Below are positions 52,507 to 60,320 of a DNA stretch of 64,000 nt, piece after piece. The DNA comes from Pontimicrobium sp. SW4 (lineage in GTDB: Bacteria; Bacteroidota; Bacteroidia; Flavobacteriales; Flavobacteriaceae). Location of the stretch: assembly GCF_039954625.1 (NCBI RefSeq), contig NZ_CP157199.1, positions 124,001 to 188,000 of the forward strand, given 5' to 3'. The notes beneath the pieces were generated by a model. The model did no database searches, was not told where the DNA came from, and was given only the letters and a program-made list of their open reading frames with translations. The position numbers and the translations under genes were made by a program. Every line of letters begins with the position of its first letter. The first letter of the stretch is position 1.

Positions 52507-55500
52507 TAGTTTGGGTTTCCAATATATGAGTTGGTTTCAATTTTAATATAGCTAAAATGTGGGTGAATTATGTTTTGTAATTGCGAATTGAGATGATTCT
52601 CAATTCTATTTGGAATAATTTTATTGGAGATGTCTTTATTTGGCAACCCATTTACAAAAACATATTCCATATTATCATTAATAATTGTTATAGCCCCATT
52701 ATTTGAGAATTTATAGTTGAAGTCTTGTTTTCGCTGTTGTCTAATACCTTTTTTTACAAATAAATGATCTACCCATACAATGGTTTTATACTCATTATAA
52801 TAGCTCACTAAAAGTTGAGGAACAGTTATTTCTTGTGTTCCACTATTAAATAAACTACCTGTAGCACTATTATTATGAATTTCAAAATCACTAAGTACAA
52901 TGCTTTTATATAAATCTAAACCAGATACATTACCTGCAGCTTGTATATTAAACTTTGTTGGTTGCTCCTCAAGCTCGACAGGAGTAAATTCATCTGGATT
53001 AAAGGTATTAGGAATTTGATCTTTAGTTTTTGACCAAGCAATTCCTTCAAAATTTATTTTGAATGCACTAGTTTCTTTTGGCATTAGTTTGTGTTTTACA
53101 TGATATTTAGCATTATAACTTGCTAATTCTTTGTCATTATCGTTATATAAAGCCCCTTTTAATACAACATCTGCAGGAACATTATCTATGTTTTGTATTT
53201 CACCAATGATAGCATAGCGATTACCATATTTAACAAGCTTAGCAGATAGCACCTCTAAAACGGGTTGCTTTAATACATCTTCATGGTAAGTTTGCTCAGT
53301 AGTAATGCGTCTTCTGCCTTGATTAAAATAAGCTGTAGTATTGTTTGAGTAGAGCTGGTCTGGAGGTAAATCTGTATCTAAATCTTCATGCTCCAAATAC
53401 CATTTTCCATGTTTTTTAGACAGTGTTTTATATTCTATTTTGTTTGTTTTTTCAAGAGGAGTAATCCAATTAGTAGTTGTTTTTACTGTTGCTAAATTAT
53501 CACTTAAATTAATAATCTCTGTTTCAATAGCATCTAATTTAGCATAACTGTTTAATAACCCATCGGTCACTGAAATCTCAAGCATATATTGAGCAATTGT
53601 TACATCTTCTTTAGGATTGATAAGGCTATAAGCAGTTTCAAATTCTTTAAGGTCTAGAGCATTATAATAAGCGATTACTGTATTTTCAGGGTTACGATGG
53701 GCATCATTTTTTATATAGAATAGAAATATACTGTAAAGTAGTAACCCAGTTAGAGTGATTGACCATAGATGACTGAAATTCAACACTTTTTTCGAGAATT
53801 TTAAATATTCTTTTTTAAAGGTAAAATAAGCTGGAACTTCCTTAACCCTTGTTTTAAGAGTATTAATCCAAATCATTTGAATGTTTAGCATAAAAGCAAT
53901 TAGTACGGTTAACAGTGGAATAATCCCCCAAACAATTTTTTGCCAAATTGGAACATCATTTTTTGGTAAGATTGATGAAATTGGAGGAACATTTAGTCGT
54001 TCCCAAACCTCAATACTATTTTCTAATTGTTTTAATCGCTGCCAACCACAGAAGTATAATATTGGATCATAAAATTTATCGTTCGAAAAAATATACTTAA
54101 GATTATACTTTTCAGGTATTGTTAAAAATTGTTGAAGTGACCCAATTCCAGCTACTCCTTTAAATTTAGAATTCTCTAAACGTTCAATAGGACGTGTTGT
54201 TAACTCTGGCAATCGTCTAGCAGAGTGATAATTACCATCAACAGTCATCGCATTAGTTTGAGCACTTAACCATGCCATTTGGTCGCCAAAACCTAAAGTT
54301 AAAAAGCGCCATTTATCATGATCATCTTGATTTAGAAAGTTCACAATAGGCAGCATTTTTATTTTCTGCGGCTGTGAAGGTCTAAAATATCCCAGACTAA
54401 TTGTAAAAATGGTCATAACTATAAATAGTACTGAAAGAAAACCACCAATTATTCGATGATACACAGCTCCATATTTTAATTGGATAAGAGCTTTTAAATC
54501 ACCTTGTACAAAACGATAGGTAAATTCACCTAATAGCGGCAAAGAAATAATAGTAGCCCATAGCGTAAAACGATCTAAGGTTAAAATATTAAATGTTGCT
54601 TCTCCTAAAATCATTTTTGGAATTGAAGTGGTGCCTCCGGCTCCTAATAGAGTGAGCAGCGTTATTGATAATCCAAAAAATAGGTAACGTTTACTAAAGT
54701 ATCTATAGAAAATATAAGGGACGAAGAAAAGTAAGGCTCCCCAAGGAATTATAAAAAACATAAGCCCAGAAGAACTTATTTCCAAAAAATTATCTCTTGA
54801 CCCATGAGGTATTGGAACTTGTGTTATTGGATTACTTTTAGAGTTAATCCAATAAGGCAGAATACAACCTATAATTATAATAAGAGATGATAATCCAAAT
54901 ATGGTTATTCGTTTAAAAAGCTTCAAAAAAGTTTTAAGAAAAAGTTTAAAAGAAACATCTTTCATAGAAGTTGTTTTCTCTTTCGAAGCATCCATAATAA
55001 CCATTCCAATTACTGGAAAGATAAAAAATATCATTCCAAAAATTGGTGTCACATGATGTGAGGTTACTGTTACTGCAATTAAAGATAAAGATGTTGCTAA
55101 GTGCCAATATTTTCCGGTTTTTAGCCATAAATAAATTTCTGGTAGAGCATGCATTAAAATAGATATGCCTATAATACTGGGCAGTTGCCCAAAAATATGT
55201 AACGTTTCTACAAAAGATGAAGAAAAAACGGCTAATATAGCAGCATACCCTGCAGCAATGCGATTCCCTATGATGAGTAACGAAAGCCTATAAACTCCAG
55301 TAATAAATAGGATAATACTAATTAGTGCTACTATAAATAGCCCAAATTTTAAACCACCTATTAATGATAGTAAAGCAATAGATTGGTGTACTAGAGGTGG
55401 ATAACTCATAACTGAAAAACCAGTATACCACTTATAATTCCAAGGCTCAAACCAACTATTTGCATAGTGATCTGCGAAGAATAAATGTATTAATGCATCA

Positions 55501-55595
55501 TAAGAGCTTTCCAAAGTAAAGAAAATGGAACTTCCATGAAAGGCAAGTCCAAAAAGGAGTGCAGCTATAAGATATTTATTAATTCTTTTTTTCAT
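52506..55595 (-). CDS. Large polytopic GT-C-like membrane protein (PTPS-related) with NTF2-like and FxLYD-like domains
   Basis: A 1,029-residue protein. Residues about 1-600 form some 12 membrane helices of the 6-pyruvoyl-tetrahydropterin-synthase-related/GT-C type; the first periplasmic loop holds the acidic YDALIHLFFADHY segment expected at a GT-C active site. A further helix at about 615-635 is followed by an NTF2-like domain (about 640-755; ENTVIAYYNALDLKEFETAY) and a beta-rich domain (about 775-1029) with an FxLYD-like repeat (GEIQNIDNVPADVVLKGALYNDNDKEL). It probably transfers a lipid-linked sugar in the periplasm. It starts a three-gene minus-strand operon. Confidence 0.85.
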   Translation of the reverse strand: MKKRINKYLIAALLFGLAFHGSSIFFTLESSYDALIHLFFADHYANSWFEPWNYKWYTGFSVMSYPPLVHQSIALLSLIGGLKFGLFIVALISIILFITGVYRLSLLIIGNRIAAGYAAILAVFSSSFVETLHIFGQLPSIIGISILMHALPEIYLWLKTGKYWHLATSLSLIAVTVTSHHVTPIFGMIFFIFPVIGMVIMDASKEKTTSMKDVSFKLFLKTFLKLFKRITIFGLSSLIIIIGCILPYWINSKSNPITQVPIPHGSRDNFLEISSSGLMFFIIPWGALLFFVPYIFYRYFSKRYLFFGLSITLLTLLGAGGTTSIPKMILGEATFNILTLDRFTLWATIISLPLLGEFTYRFVQGDLKALIQLKYGAVYHRIIGGFLSVLFIVMTIFTISLGYFRPSQPQKIKMLPIVNFLNQDDHDKWRFLTLGFGDQMAWLSAQTNAMTVDGNYHSARRLPELTTRPIERLENSKFKGVAGIGSLQQFLTIPEKYNLKYIFSNDKFYDPILYFCGWQRLKQLENSIEVWERLNVPPISSILPKNDVPIWQKIVWGIIPLLTVLIAFMLNIQMIWINTLKTRVKEVPAYFTFKKEYLKFSKKVLNFSHLWSITLTGLLLYSIFLFYIKNDAHRNPENTVIAYYNALDLKEFETAYSLINPKEDVTIAQYMLEISVTDGLLNSYAKLDAIETEIINLSDNLATVKTTTNWITPLEKTNKIEYKTLSKKHGKWYLEHEDLDTDLPPDQLYSNNTTAYFNQGRRRITTEQTYHEDVLKQPVLEVLSAKLVKYGNRYAIIGEIQNIDNVPADVVLKGALYNDNDKELASYNAKYHVKHKLMPKETSAFKINFEGIAWSKTKDQIPNTFNPDEFTPVELEEQPTKFNIQAAGNVSGLDLYKSIVLSDFEIHNNSATGSLFNSGTQEITVPQLLVSYYNEYKTIVWVDHLFVKKGIRQQRKQDFNYKFSNNGAITIINDNMEYVFVNGLPNKDISNKIIPNRIENHLNSQLQNIIHPHFSYIKIETNSYIGNPN

Positions 55596-55662
55596 CTAGG
55601 GTTATACTTTTTTTTGATATTGTAAATATATACAATAAAGATAATCAGGTATTTATAAGTCG

Positions 55663-55694
55663 TCTAAAGCAACCTGCTTTTCATCTACAGTAAA
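55663..55694. promoter_or_regulatory. TCTAAAGC-N14-CTACAGTAAA motif in the divergent region
   Basis: TCTAAAGC (55663-55670) and CTACAGTAAA (55685-55694) with a 14-base spacer. It lies between the minus-strand GT-C operon and the plus-strand receiver-GT2 gene, 44 bp before the -7 element at 55738. Confidence 0.5.
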
Positions 55695-55737
55695 TGTATG
55701 ATTAGCTAAACAAACAAATTTTGAGCGACTACCAGAG

Positions 55738-55745
55738 TACTTTTG
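55738..55745 (+). promoter_or_regulatory. Promoter -7 element of the receiver-GT2 fusion gene
   Basis: TACTTTTG is an exact match to TAnnTTTG, 28 bp before the ATG at 55774. Confidence 0.65.
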
Positions 55746-55773
55746 AAATAATGAAACATCAAAAACACATATT

Positions 55774-56976
55774 ATGAAAATTTTAGCTATAGATGACCAA
55801 CAGTTAGTTTTATTACCATTAAAAAAGAGATTAACTGAACTAGGTTATATTGTGAAGATTGAAACAAACTCAGTAAAAGGAATAGATTTATATAATTCTT
55901 TTAACCCAGATCTAGTAATTGTAGACATTAATATGCCTAATATTTCAGGTTTAGAACTGATTAACTTCATTCGAGTAACTAAAAAATCTCAAGTACCAAT
56001 AATGGTTCTATCTGGGAATACTAAAGATGTTATAATAACAAAGAGTTACGAATTAGGAATTAATGATTATATGAAAAAACCATTAAGCCTCAATGAAGTT
56101 TGTACTCGAGTAAAACAATTAATAGGTGTTCCAATTACAACAAGCATAATGTCGTTTAACAACTCTGTTATAATACAAGAGAGATGTGTTGGAGTTGTAA
56201 TACCATGTTATAATGAAGAAAAGAGATTGTTAAGTGAAGAATTTACTGGTTTTATAAGTAAAAACTCTGGTTATCATTTATGCTTTGTAAATGACGGAAG
56301 CAAAGACGATACATTAAAAGTATTGCATGATTTACAAAAAGGAAAAGAAAACTTCATTACGGTTTATAATTGCGAAAAGAATGGAGGAAAAGCAGAAGCT
56401 GTACGTCTAGGAATGTTACATATGGCTCAAAAGAATGATCTTGATTATATAGGTTTTTTAGATGCAGATTTATCTACAGATTTAGCAGATTTTGATGATT
56501 TAGTAACAACTATTGCTCAATCAGAATTTAAAATTGTAAGTGGTTCTCGAATTTCTAGAATGGGAGCTAATATTACTAAAGAATCTGCAAGAAAGGCTAT
56601 AAGTCTAACGATTAATTATATCATTAGAAAAATTTTATCAATGAATTTTAGGGATACCCAATGTGGAGCTAAAGTTTTTAGAAAAGATGTAATTGATATT
56701 GCTTTTAGCAAAAAATTTATAACAAAATGGATATTTGATGTGGAAATATTTAAACGAATGGCACATCATTTTGGATTAGAACAAGCAAAAGAATTGCTTT
56801 ATGAACAACCATTAAAACGTTGGATTCATGCAGACGGTTCTAAATTATCAATAAAAGATTCGTTAAAGATAATTTTTCAATTAGCTCAAATTGCTTGGGC
56901 TTATAGAAAGAAAATTAAAAATAAAAGCCCGCTGCAGACAACCAAAATAGACTTAGTAGAATTAAATAACGCTTAA
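55774..56976 (+). CDS. Receiver domain-family 2 glycosyltransferase fusion
   Basis: A 400-residue protein. Residues 1-120 are a complete receiver: D7-D8 acidic pair, phospho-acceptor Asp51 (LVIVDINMP), switch Ser80 and Lys102 (KKP). After a short linker, residues about 137-385 are a GT-A domain of the DPM1/polyprenyl-phosphate mannosyltransferase type: VVIPCYNEEKR, CFVNDGSKDDT, NGGKAEAVRLGM, metal-binding D230-A-D232, SGSRISRMG and DTQCGAKVF. No membrane helix is present after the GT-A domain. Both domains keep all key residues, so phosphorylation probably controls glycosyl transfer directly. The likely reaction is transfer of a sugar to polyprenyl phosphate, feeding the GT-C-like enzyme encoded divergently (inference). 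Confidence 0.92.
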   Translation: MKILAIDDQQLVLLPLKKRLTELGYIVKIETNSVKGIDLYNSFNPDLVIVDINMPNISGLELINFIRVTKKSQVPIMVLSGNTKDVIITKSYELGINDYMKKPLSLNEVCTRVKQLIGVPITTSIMSFNNSVIIQERCVGVVIPCYNEEKRLLSEEFTGFISKNSGYHLCFVNDGSKDDTLKVLHDLQKGKENFITVYNCEKNGGKAEAVRLGMLHMAQKNDLDYIGFLDADLSTDLADFDDLVTTIAQSEFKIVSGSRISRMGANITKESARKAISLTINYIIRKILSMNFRDTQCGAKVFRKDVIDIAFSKKFITKWIFDVEIFKRMAHHFGLEQAKELLYEQPLKRWIHADGSKLSIKDSLKIIFQLAQIAWAYRKKIKNKSPLQTTKIDLVELNNA

Positions 56977-56987
56977 ACTATATATCA

Positions 56988-57452
56988 ATGAAAATAGGAA
57001 TTATAATCATATTCCATAATCATGAGAAAGAGATTGATAGGTCATTCATAATTAAGCATATAAAGAGAGTAAATAATATAGAATTTTGTTTAGTAAACAA
57101 TGATAGTAAAGATAATACGTATAACATCTTGAAAGAGATAAAAGAAGCTTGTGAAAATGTTTCGGTTGTAAATATCAAAACTTATAAACCTAACATTCCG
57201 GCAGTAAAAGCTGGAGCAAGGTATATGTTTAGTCAATATAGATTAGATTATTTGGGGTATGTAAATGCAAATTTACTGAACTGCCAAGAAGCACTCAATA
57301 ATGTTATCTTAGGTATTGAAAAAAATAAAGAAGCAATAGCAAACTTTAATTCTAAGGGTACTCAACAAGACGAAATAAAAAAGATATTATATAAAAAGTT
57401 TTTTTCTGTGGTGGATTATTTAATAATACTTAAATTAAAGGAAGCAGCTTAA
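56988..57452 (+). CDS. Short, degenerate family 2 glycosyltransferase-like protein
   Basis: A 154-residue protein matching the first half of a GT-A domain: IGIIIIFHNHEKEID, CLVNNDSKDNTYNIL and a segment DYLGYVNANLL that aligns with DYIGFLDADLS of the preceding fusion protein. The metal-binding D-A-D is replaced by N93-A-N95 and the acceptor half is missing (usual length 230-300). It is therefore probably catalytically inactive, either a regulatory partner of the upstream enzyme (11 bp away) or a decaying duplicate. Its frame is open and codon use is normal, which argues against recent pseudogenisation. Confidence 0.72.
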   Translation: MKIGIIIIFHNHEKEIDRSFIIKHIKRVNNIEFCLVNNDSKDNTYNILKEIKEACENVSVVNIKTYKPNIPAVKAGARYMFSQYRLDYLGYVNANLLNCQEALNNVILGIEKNKEAIANFNSKGTQQDEIKKILYKKFFSVVDYLIILKLKEAA

Positions 57453-57518
57453 TAATCTTTAATACTAAATATAGCTAAAGGAATAAATATCTAAGACCTA
57501 ATACCCAGTGACAATTCA

Positions 57519-57526
57519 TATATTTG
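57519..57526 (+). promoter_or_regulatory. Promoter -7 element of the PhnA-like gene
   Basis: TATATTTG is an exact match to TAnnTTTG, 23 bp before the ATG at 57550. Confidence 0.6.
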
Positions 57527-57549
57527 TCTACCTTAAATGATTTGTTAAA

Positions 57550-58128
57550 ATGAGCGTATTACAAATACTAATAGAAAGAAGTAATAATACATGTGAACTA
57601 TGTACTTCTAAGCATGAATTGAAACAGTATACTATTCCACCTTCTTTAAATGAAAATGTTGCTAATGATTTATTGGTTTGTAAAGTATGTTCAGATCAAA
57701 TAGAAGAAAAAGTAGATATAAATCCAAACCATTGGAGGTGCTTAAATGACAGTATGTGGAGCGAGCATATTGCTGTACAAATAATGGCTTGGAGAATGTT
57801 ACAAAGATTGCGTAATGAAGGTTGGCCAAAAGATTTATTAGATATGATGTATCTTAATGATGATGCTTTAGCTTTAGCTAGAGCAACAGGTGAAGACAAA
57901 GACGCATCGGAGAAAATAATTCATAGAGATGTTAATGGTGTGATTTTAGAAACAGGAGACAATGTTGTATTAATTAAAGATTTAAAAGTTAAAGGGTCTA
58001 GCTTAGTTGCTAAACAAGGAACTGCTGTTAGAAACATACGTTTGGATCGTGATAATGCTGAGTATATAGAAGGAAAAGTAGGGCCAACCCAAATTGTAAT
58101 AATTACGCAATACGTTAAAAAAATATAA
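57550..58128 (+). CDS. PhnA/YjdM-like zinc-ribbon protein
   Basis: A 192-residue protein with an N-terminal zinc ribbon (CELC...CKVC, about residues 15-50) and a C-terminal PhnA domain (about 125-190; RDVNGVILETGDNVVLIKDLKVKGSS and AVRNIRLD, diagnostic). The middle part (HWRCLNDSMWSEHIAVQIMAWRML) is also typical of the longer Bacteroidota version. Despite the name, the family is not shown to take part in phosphonate breakdown and its role is unclear. It ends 1 bp from the convergent AraC gene. Confidence 0.92.
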   Translation: MSVLQILIERSNNTCELCTSKHELKQYTIPPSLNENVANDLLVCKVCSDQIEEKVDINPNHWRCLNDSMWSEHIAVQIMAWRMLQRLRNEGWPKDLLDMMYLNDDALALARATGEDKDASEKIIHRDVNGVILETGDNVVLIKDLKVKGSSLVAKQGTAVRNIRLDRDNAEYIEGKVGPTQIVIITQYVKKI

Positions 58129-58129
58129 C

Positions 58130-58981
58130 TCAGTTTAAGGTTTTTATTTTTCGATACTCTGAAGGAACTAATTGCTTAATCATTTTAAATTGTCTGTTAA
58201 AATTAGAAATATTATTAAATCCAGATTTGTCGGCAATCTCAGCAATAGAGAAATCATTATTTGCTAATAATAATTTACTAGCATTTTCTACTCGTAATTC
58301 GTTTAAAAATCTAAAATAAGTTTTGTTAGTTCTTTTTTTAAAGTATTTGCAAAAGGCATTTTTTGTCATTGCAGAAACTTTAGCAACATCGTCCAAACTA
58401 ATTTGGTGATGATAATTTTGCATGGTAAAGTCCATAATATCTCTCATGCGTTTACCTTCACTATCAGTATATTTTTTATCATATATAAAAGAGGATAAAG
58501 GTTGGATTTTGGATTTGGAAAGAGCTTTTAAAACTTCCAGTAGTAATATAAAACGCCGCAGCTTACTACTTTCATTTAGTTGCTTAAAAAGCGTTTCAAT
58601 TTTTTTTGATTTTGGAGATACCTTAAAACCATAATTTACCTTTTTAAAAAAAGGTCTTAGTCCCCTTAATTCTTCCAATTCAAAAAAAGGTGAACCAAAT
58701 GCATCATTTGAAAAAAAAAGGGTCAACATTTCCGATCGGATATTAGTACTTGTGTCGCTTTTAAAAACATGAGGTAGATTACTTCCAAGGGCAATTACAT
58801 CGCCTTTTTTATAGTAATTAATAGTGTCTCCAACCACAAGAGCGCCTTCGCCTTCAGCAATAAAACTCACCTGAATTTCTTCATGTTGATGAAACTTATC
58901 ATAGAATATTAATTCCTTATCTTCTTGATAAATTAGAGCGTCATGCTCAGGTTTAGGTATTTGAAAAGGTAATACTTTCAT
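58130..58981 (-). CDS. AraC-family transcriptional regulator with cupin sensor domain
   Basis: A 283-residue regulator: N-terminal cupin-type ligand-binding domain (about 1-160; HQHEEIQVSFIAEGEGALVVGD) and C-terminal double helix-turn-helix (about 185-283; ISLDDVAKVSAMTKNAFCKYFKK and FSIAEIADKSGFNNISNFNRQFK). It is divergent from the DapA-family gene, so it most likely controls the hydroxyproline cluster in response to the substrate or an intermediate (inference from position). Confidence 0.92.
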   Translation of the reverse strand: MKVLPFQIPKPEHDALIYQEDKELIFYDKFHQHEEIQVSFIAEGEGALVVGDTINYYKKGDVIALGSNLPHVFKSDTSTNIRSEMLTLFFSNDAFGSPFFELEELRGLRPFFKKVNYGFKVSPKSKKIETLFKQLNESSKLRRFILLLEVLKALSKSKIQPLSSFIYDKKYTDSEGKRMRDIMDFTMQNYHHQISLDDVAKVSAMTKNAFCKYFKKRTNKTYFRFLNELRVENASKLLLANNDFSIAEIADKSGFNNISNFNRQFKMIKQLVPSEYRKIKTLN

Positions 58982-59119
58982 CGCATGAATATATGCAAAT
59001 AATATTCAAAAATTTATTAATTATAACATTTTAGGATAATATAATATGTATTATGGATAAGAACTCATTATTTTTATTTTAAAATCTGTACTATTTTTAT
59101 CAAAACAAAATTAATTACA

Positions 59120-60046
59120 ATGAGTTTAAAATGGGAAGGCGTAATGCCAGCAGTAACAACAAAGTTCACGAATGATGATACTTTAGATTTGCAAATGTTT
59201 GAAACCAATATCAAAGCACAATTAGATGCTGGAGTCCACGGTATTGTGTTAGGAGGAACTTTAGGTGAGGCAAGTACCTTATTAGATGAAGAAAAAAGCA
59301 TTCTAACACAAGAAACTGTAAAAATAGTTAATGGAAAAGTTCCTGTGTTAATGAATGTAGCTGAGCAATCAACTAAAGGTGCAATAGCTGTAGCTCAAAA
59401 AGCTGAGAAGGATGGTGCAAAGGGATTAATGATGTTACCTCCAATGCGTTATAAAGCTGGAGACACGGAAACCGTAGAGTATTTTAAGGCTGTAGCTAAT
59501 AACACCTCATTACCAATAATGATTTATAATAATCCTGTGGATTATAAAATTGAAGTCACCTTGGATATGTTTGAAGAACTTCTAAAATGTGATAACATTG
59601 AAGCGGTAAAAGAGTCTACTAGAGATATATCTAATGTAACTAGAATAAAAAACAGATTTGGGGACAGATTAAAAATAATGACAGGAGTAGATACTGTTGC
59701 TCTTGAGAGTTTATTAATGGGAGCCGATGGATGGATAGCAGGTTTGGTTTGTGCTTTTCCACGAGAAACTGTTGCTATTTACGAACTGCAAAAAGCAGGA
59801 AGAATACAAGAATCAATAGAAATTTATAGATGGTTTTTACCGTTGCTAGAGTTAGATATTAACCCTAAATTAGTACAAAATATCAAACTAGCTGAAGTAG
59901 CCACAGGAATTGGAACAGAGAATGTACGTGCACCACGTTTACCTCTTTTTGGAGAAGAAAGAACAAAAGTACTAGCAATTATTGCTAAAGGAATGCGAAC
60001 TAGACCAACATTACCAGAATATAAAAATTTACAATCGCTAATATAA
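59120..60046 (+). CDS. DapA-family lyase, probable 1-pyrroline-4-hydroxy-2-carboxylate deaminase or related
   Basis: A 308-residue TIM barrel of the dihydrodipicolinate synthase/N-acetylneuraminate lyase family. Schiff-base Lys164 lies in AVKESTRD, Tyr136 in IMIYNNPVDY, and GGTLGEASTL is the family's GTTGE-like loop. Because of the adjacent semialdehyde dehydrogenase and hydroxyproline epimerase, the likely reaction is deamination of 1-pyrroline-4-hydroxy-2-carboxylate to 2-oxoglutarate semialdehyde. DapA itself is less likely since no lysine-pathway genes are near. First gene of the cluster, divergent from AraC. Confidence 0.88.
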   Translation: MSLKWEGVMPAVTTKFTNDDTLDLQMFETNIKAQLDAGVHGIVLGGTLGEASTLLDEEKSILTQETVKIVNGKVPVLMNVAEQSTKGAIAVAQKAEKDGAKGLMMLPPMRYKAGDTETVEYFKAVANNTSLPIMIYNNPVDYKIEVTLDMFEELLKCDNIEAVKESTRDISNVTRIKNRFGDRLKIMTGVDTVALESLLMGADGWIAGLVCAFPRETVAIYELQKAGRIQESIEIYRWFLPLLELDINPKLVQNIKLAEVATGIGTENVRAPRLPLFGEERTKVLAIIAKGMRTRPTLPEYKNLQSLI

Positions 60047-60056
60047 TAATGTAAAT

Positions 60057-60320
60057 ATGTTAGAAATAAGACCAACATGCGAACATTGCAACAAATCATT
60101 GCCACACGATTCTAGTGATGCAATGATTTGTACGTTTGAATGTACCTTTTGTAAAGATTGTGTTGAGAGTGTATTACAGCATGTATGTCCTAATTGTGGA
60201 GGTGGTTTTGAAAAACGTCCAATTAGACCAAAAAAGTTATTAGAAAAATATCCAGTTTCAACTAAAATAGTGCATAAGCCTGTCGATGTTGAAACTCACC
60301 TAAAAAGAATAAATCAATAA
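60057..60320 (+). CDS. DUF1272 zinc-ribbon protein
   Basis: An 87-residue protein rich in Cys: CEHC, CTFECTFCKDC and CPNCGG give a zinc-binding arrangement and the start LEIRPTCEHCNKSLPHDS is diagnostic of DUF1272. Function unknown; the family is often found next to metabolic genes. It lies 10 bp after the lyase gene and overlaps the dehydrogenase start by one base, so it is embedded in the hydroxyproline operon. Confidence 0.9.
   Translation: MLEIRPTCEHCNKSLPHDSSDAMICTFECTFCKDCVESVLQHVCPNCGGGFEKRPIRPKKLLEKYPVSTKIVHKPVDVETHLKRINQ

Noticed and set aside
55725..55740. ACCAGAGTAC shared with the region near 980
   Set aside because: Only ten bases match, the contexts are unrelated, and one copy lies at the 3' end of a minus-strand gene; chance is likely.
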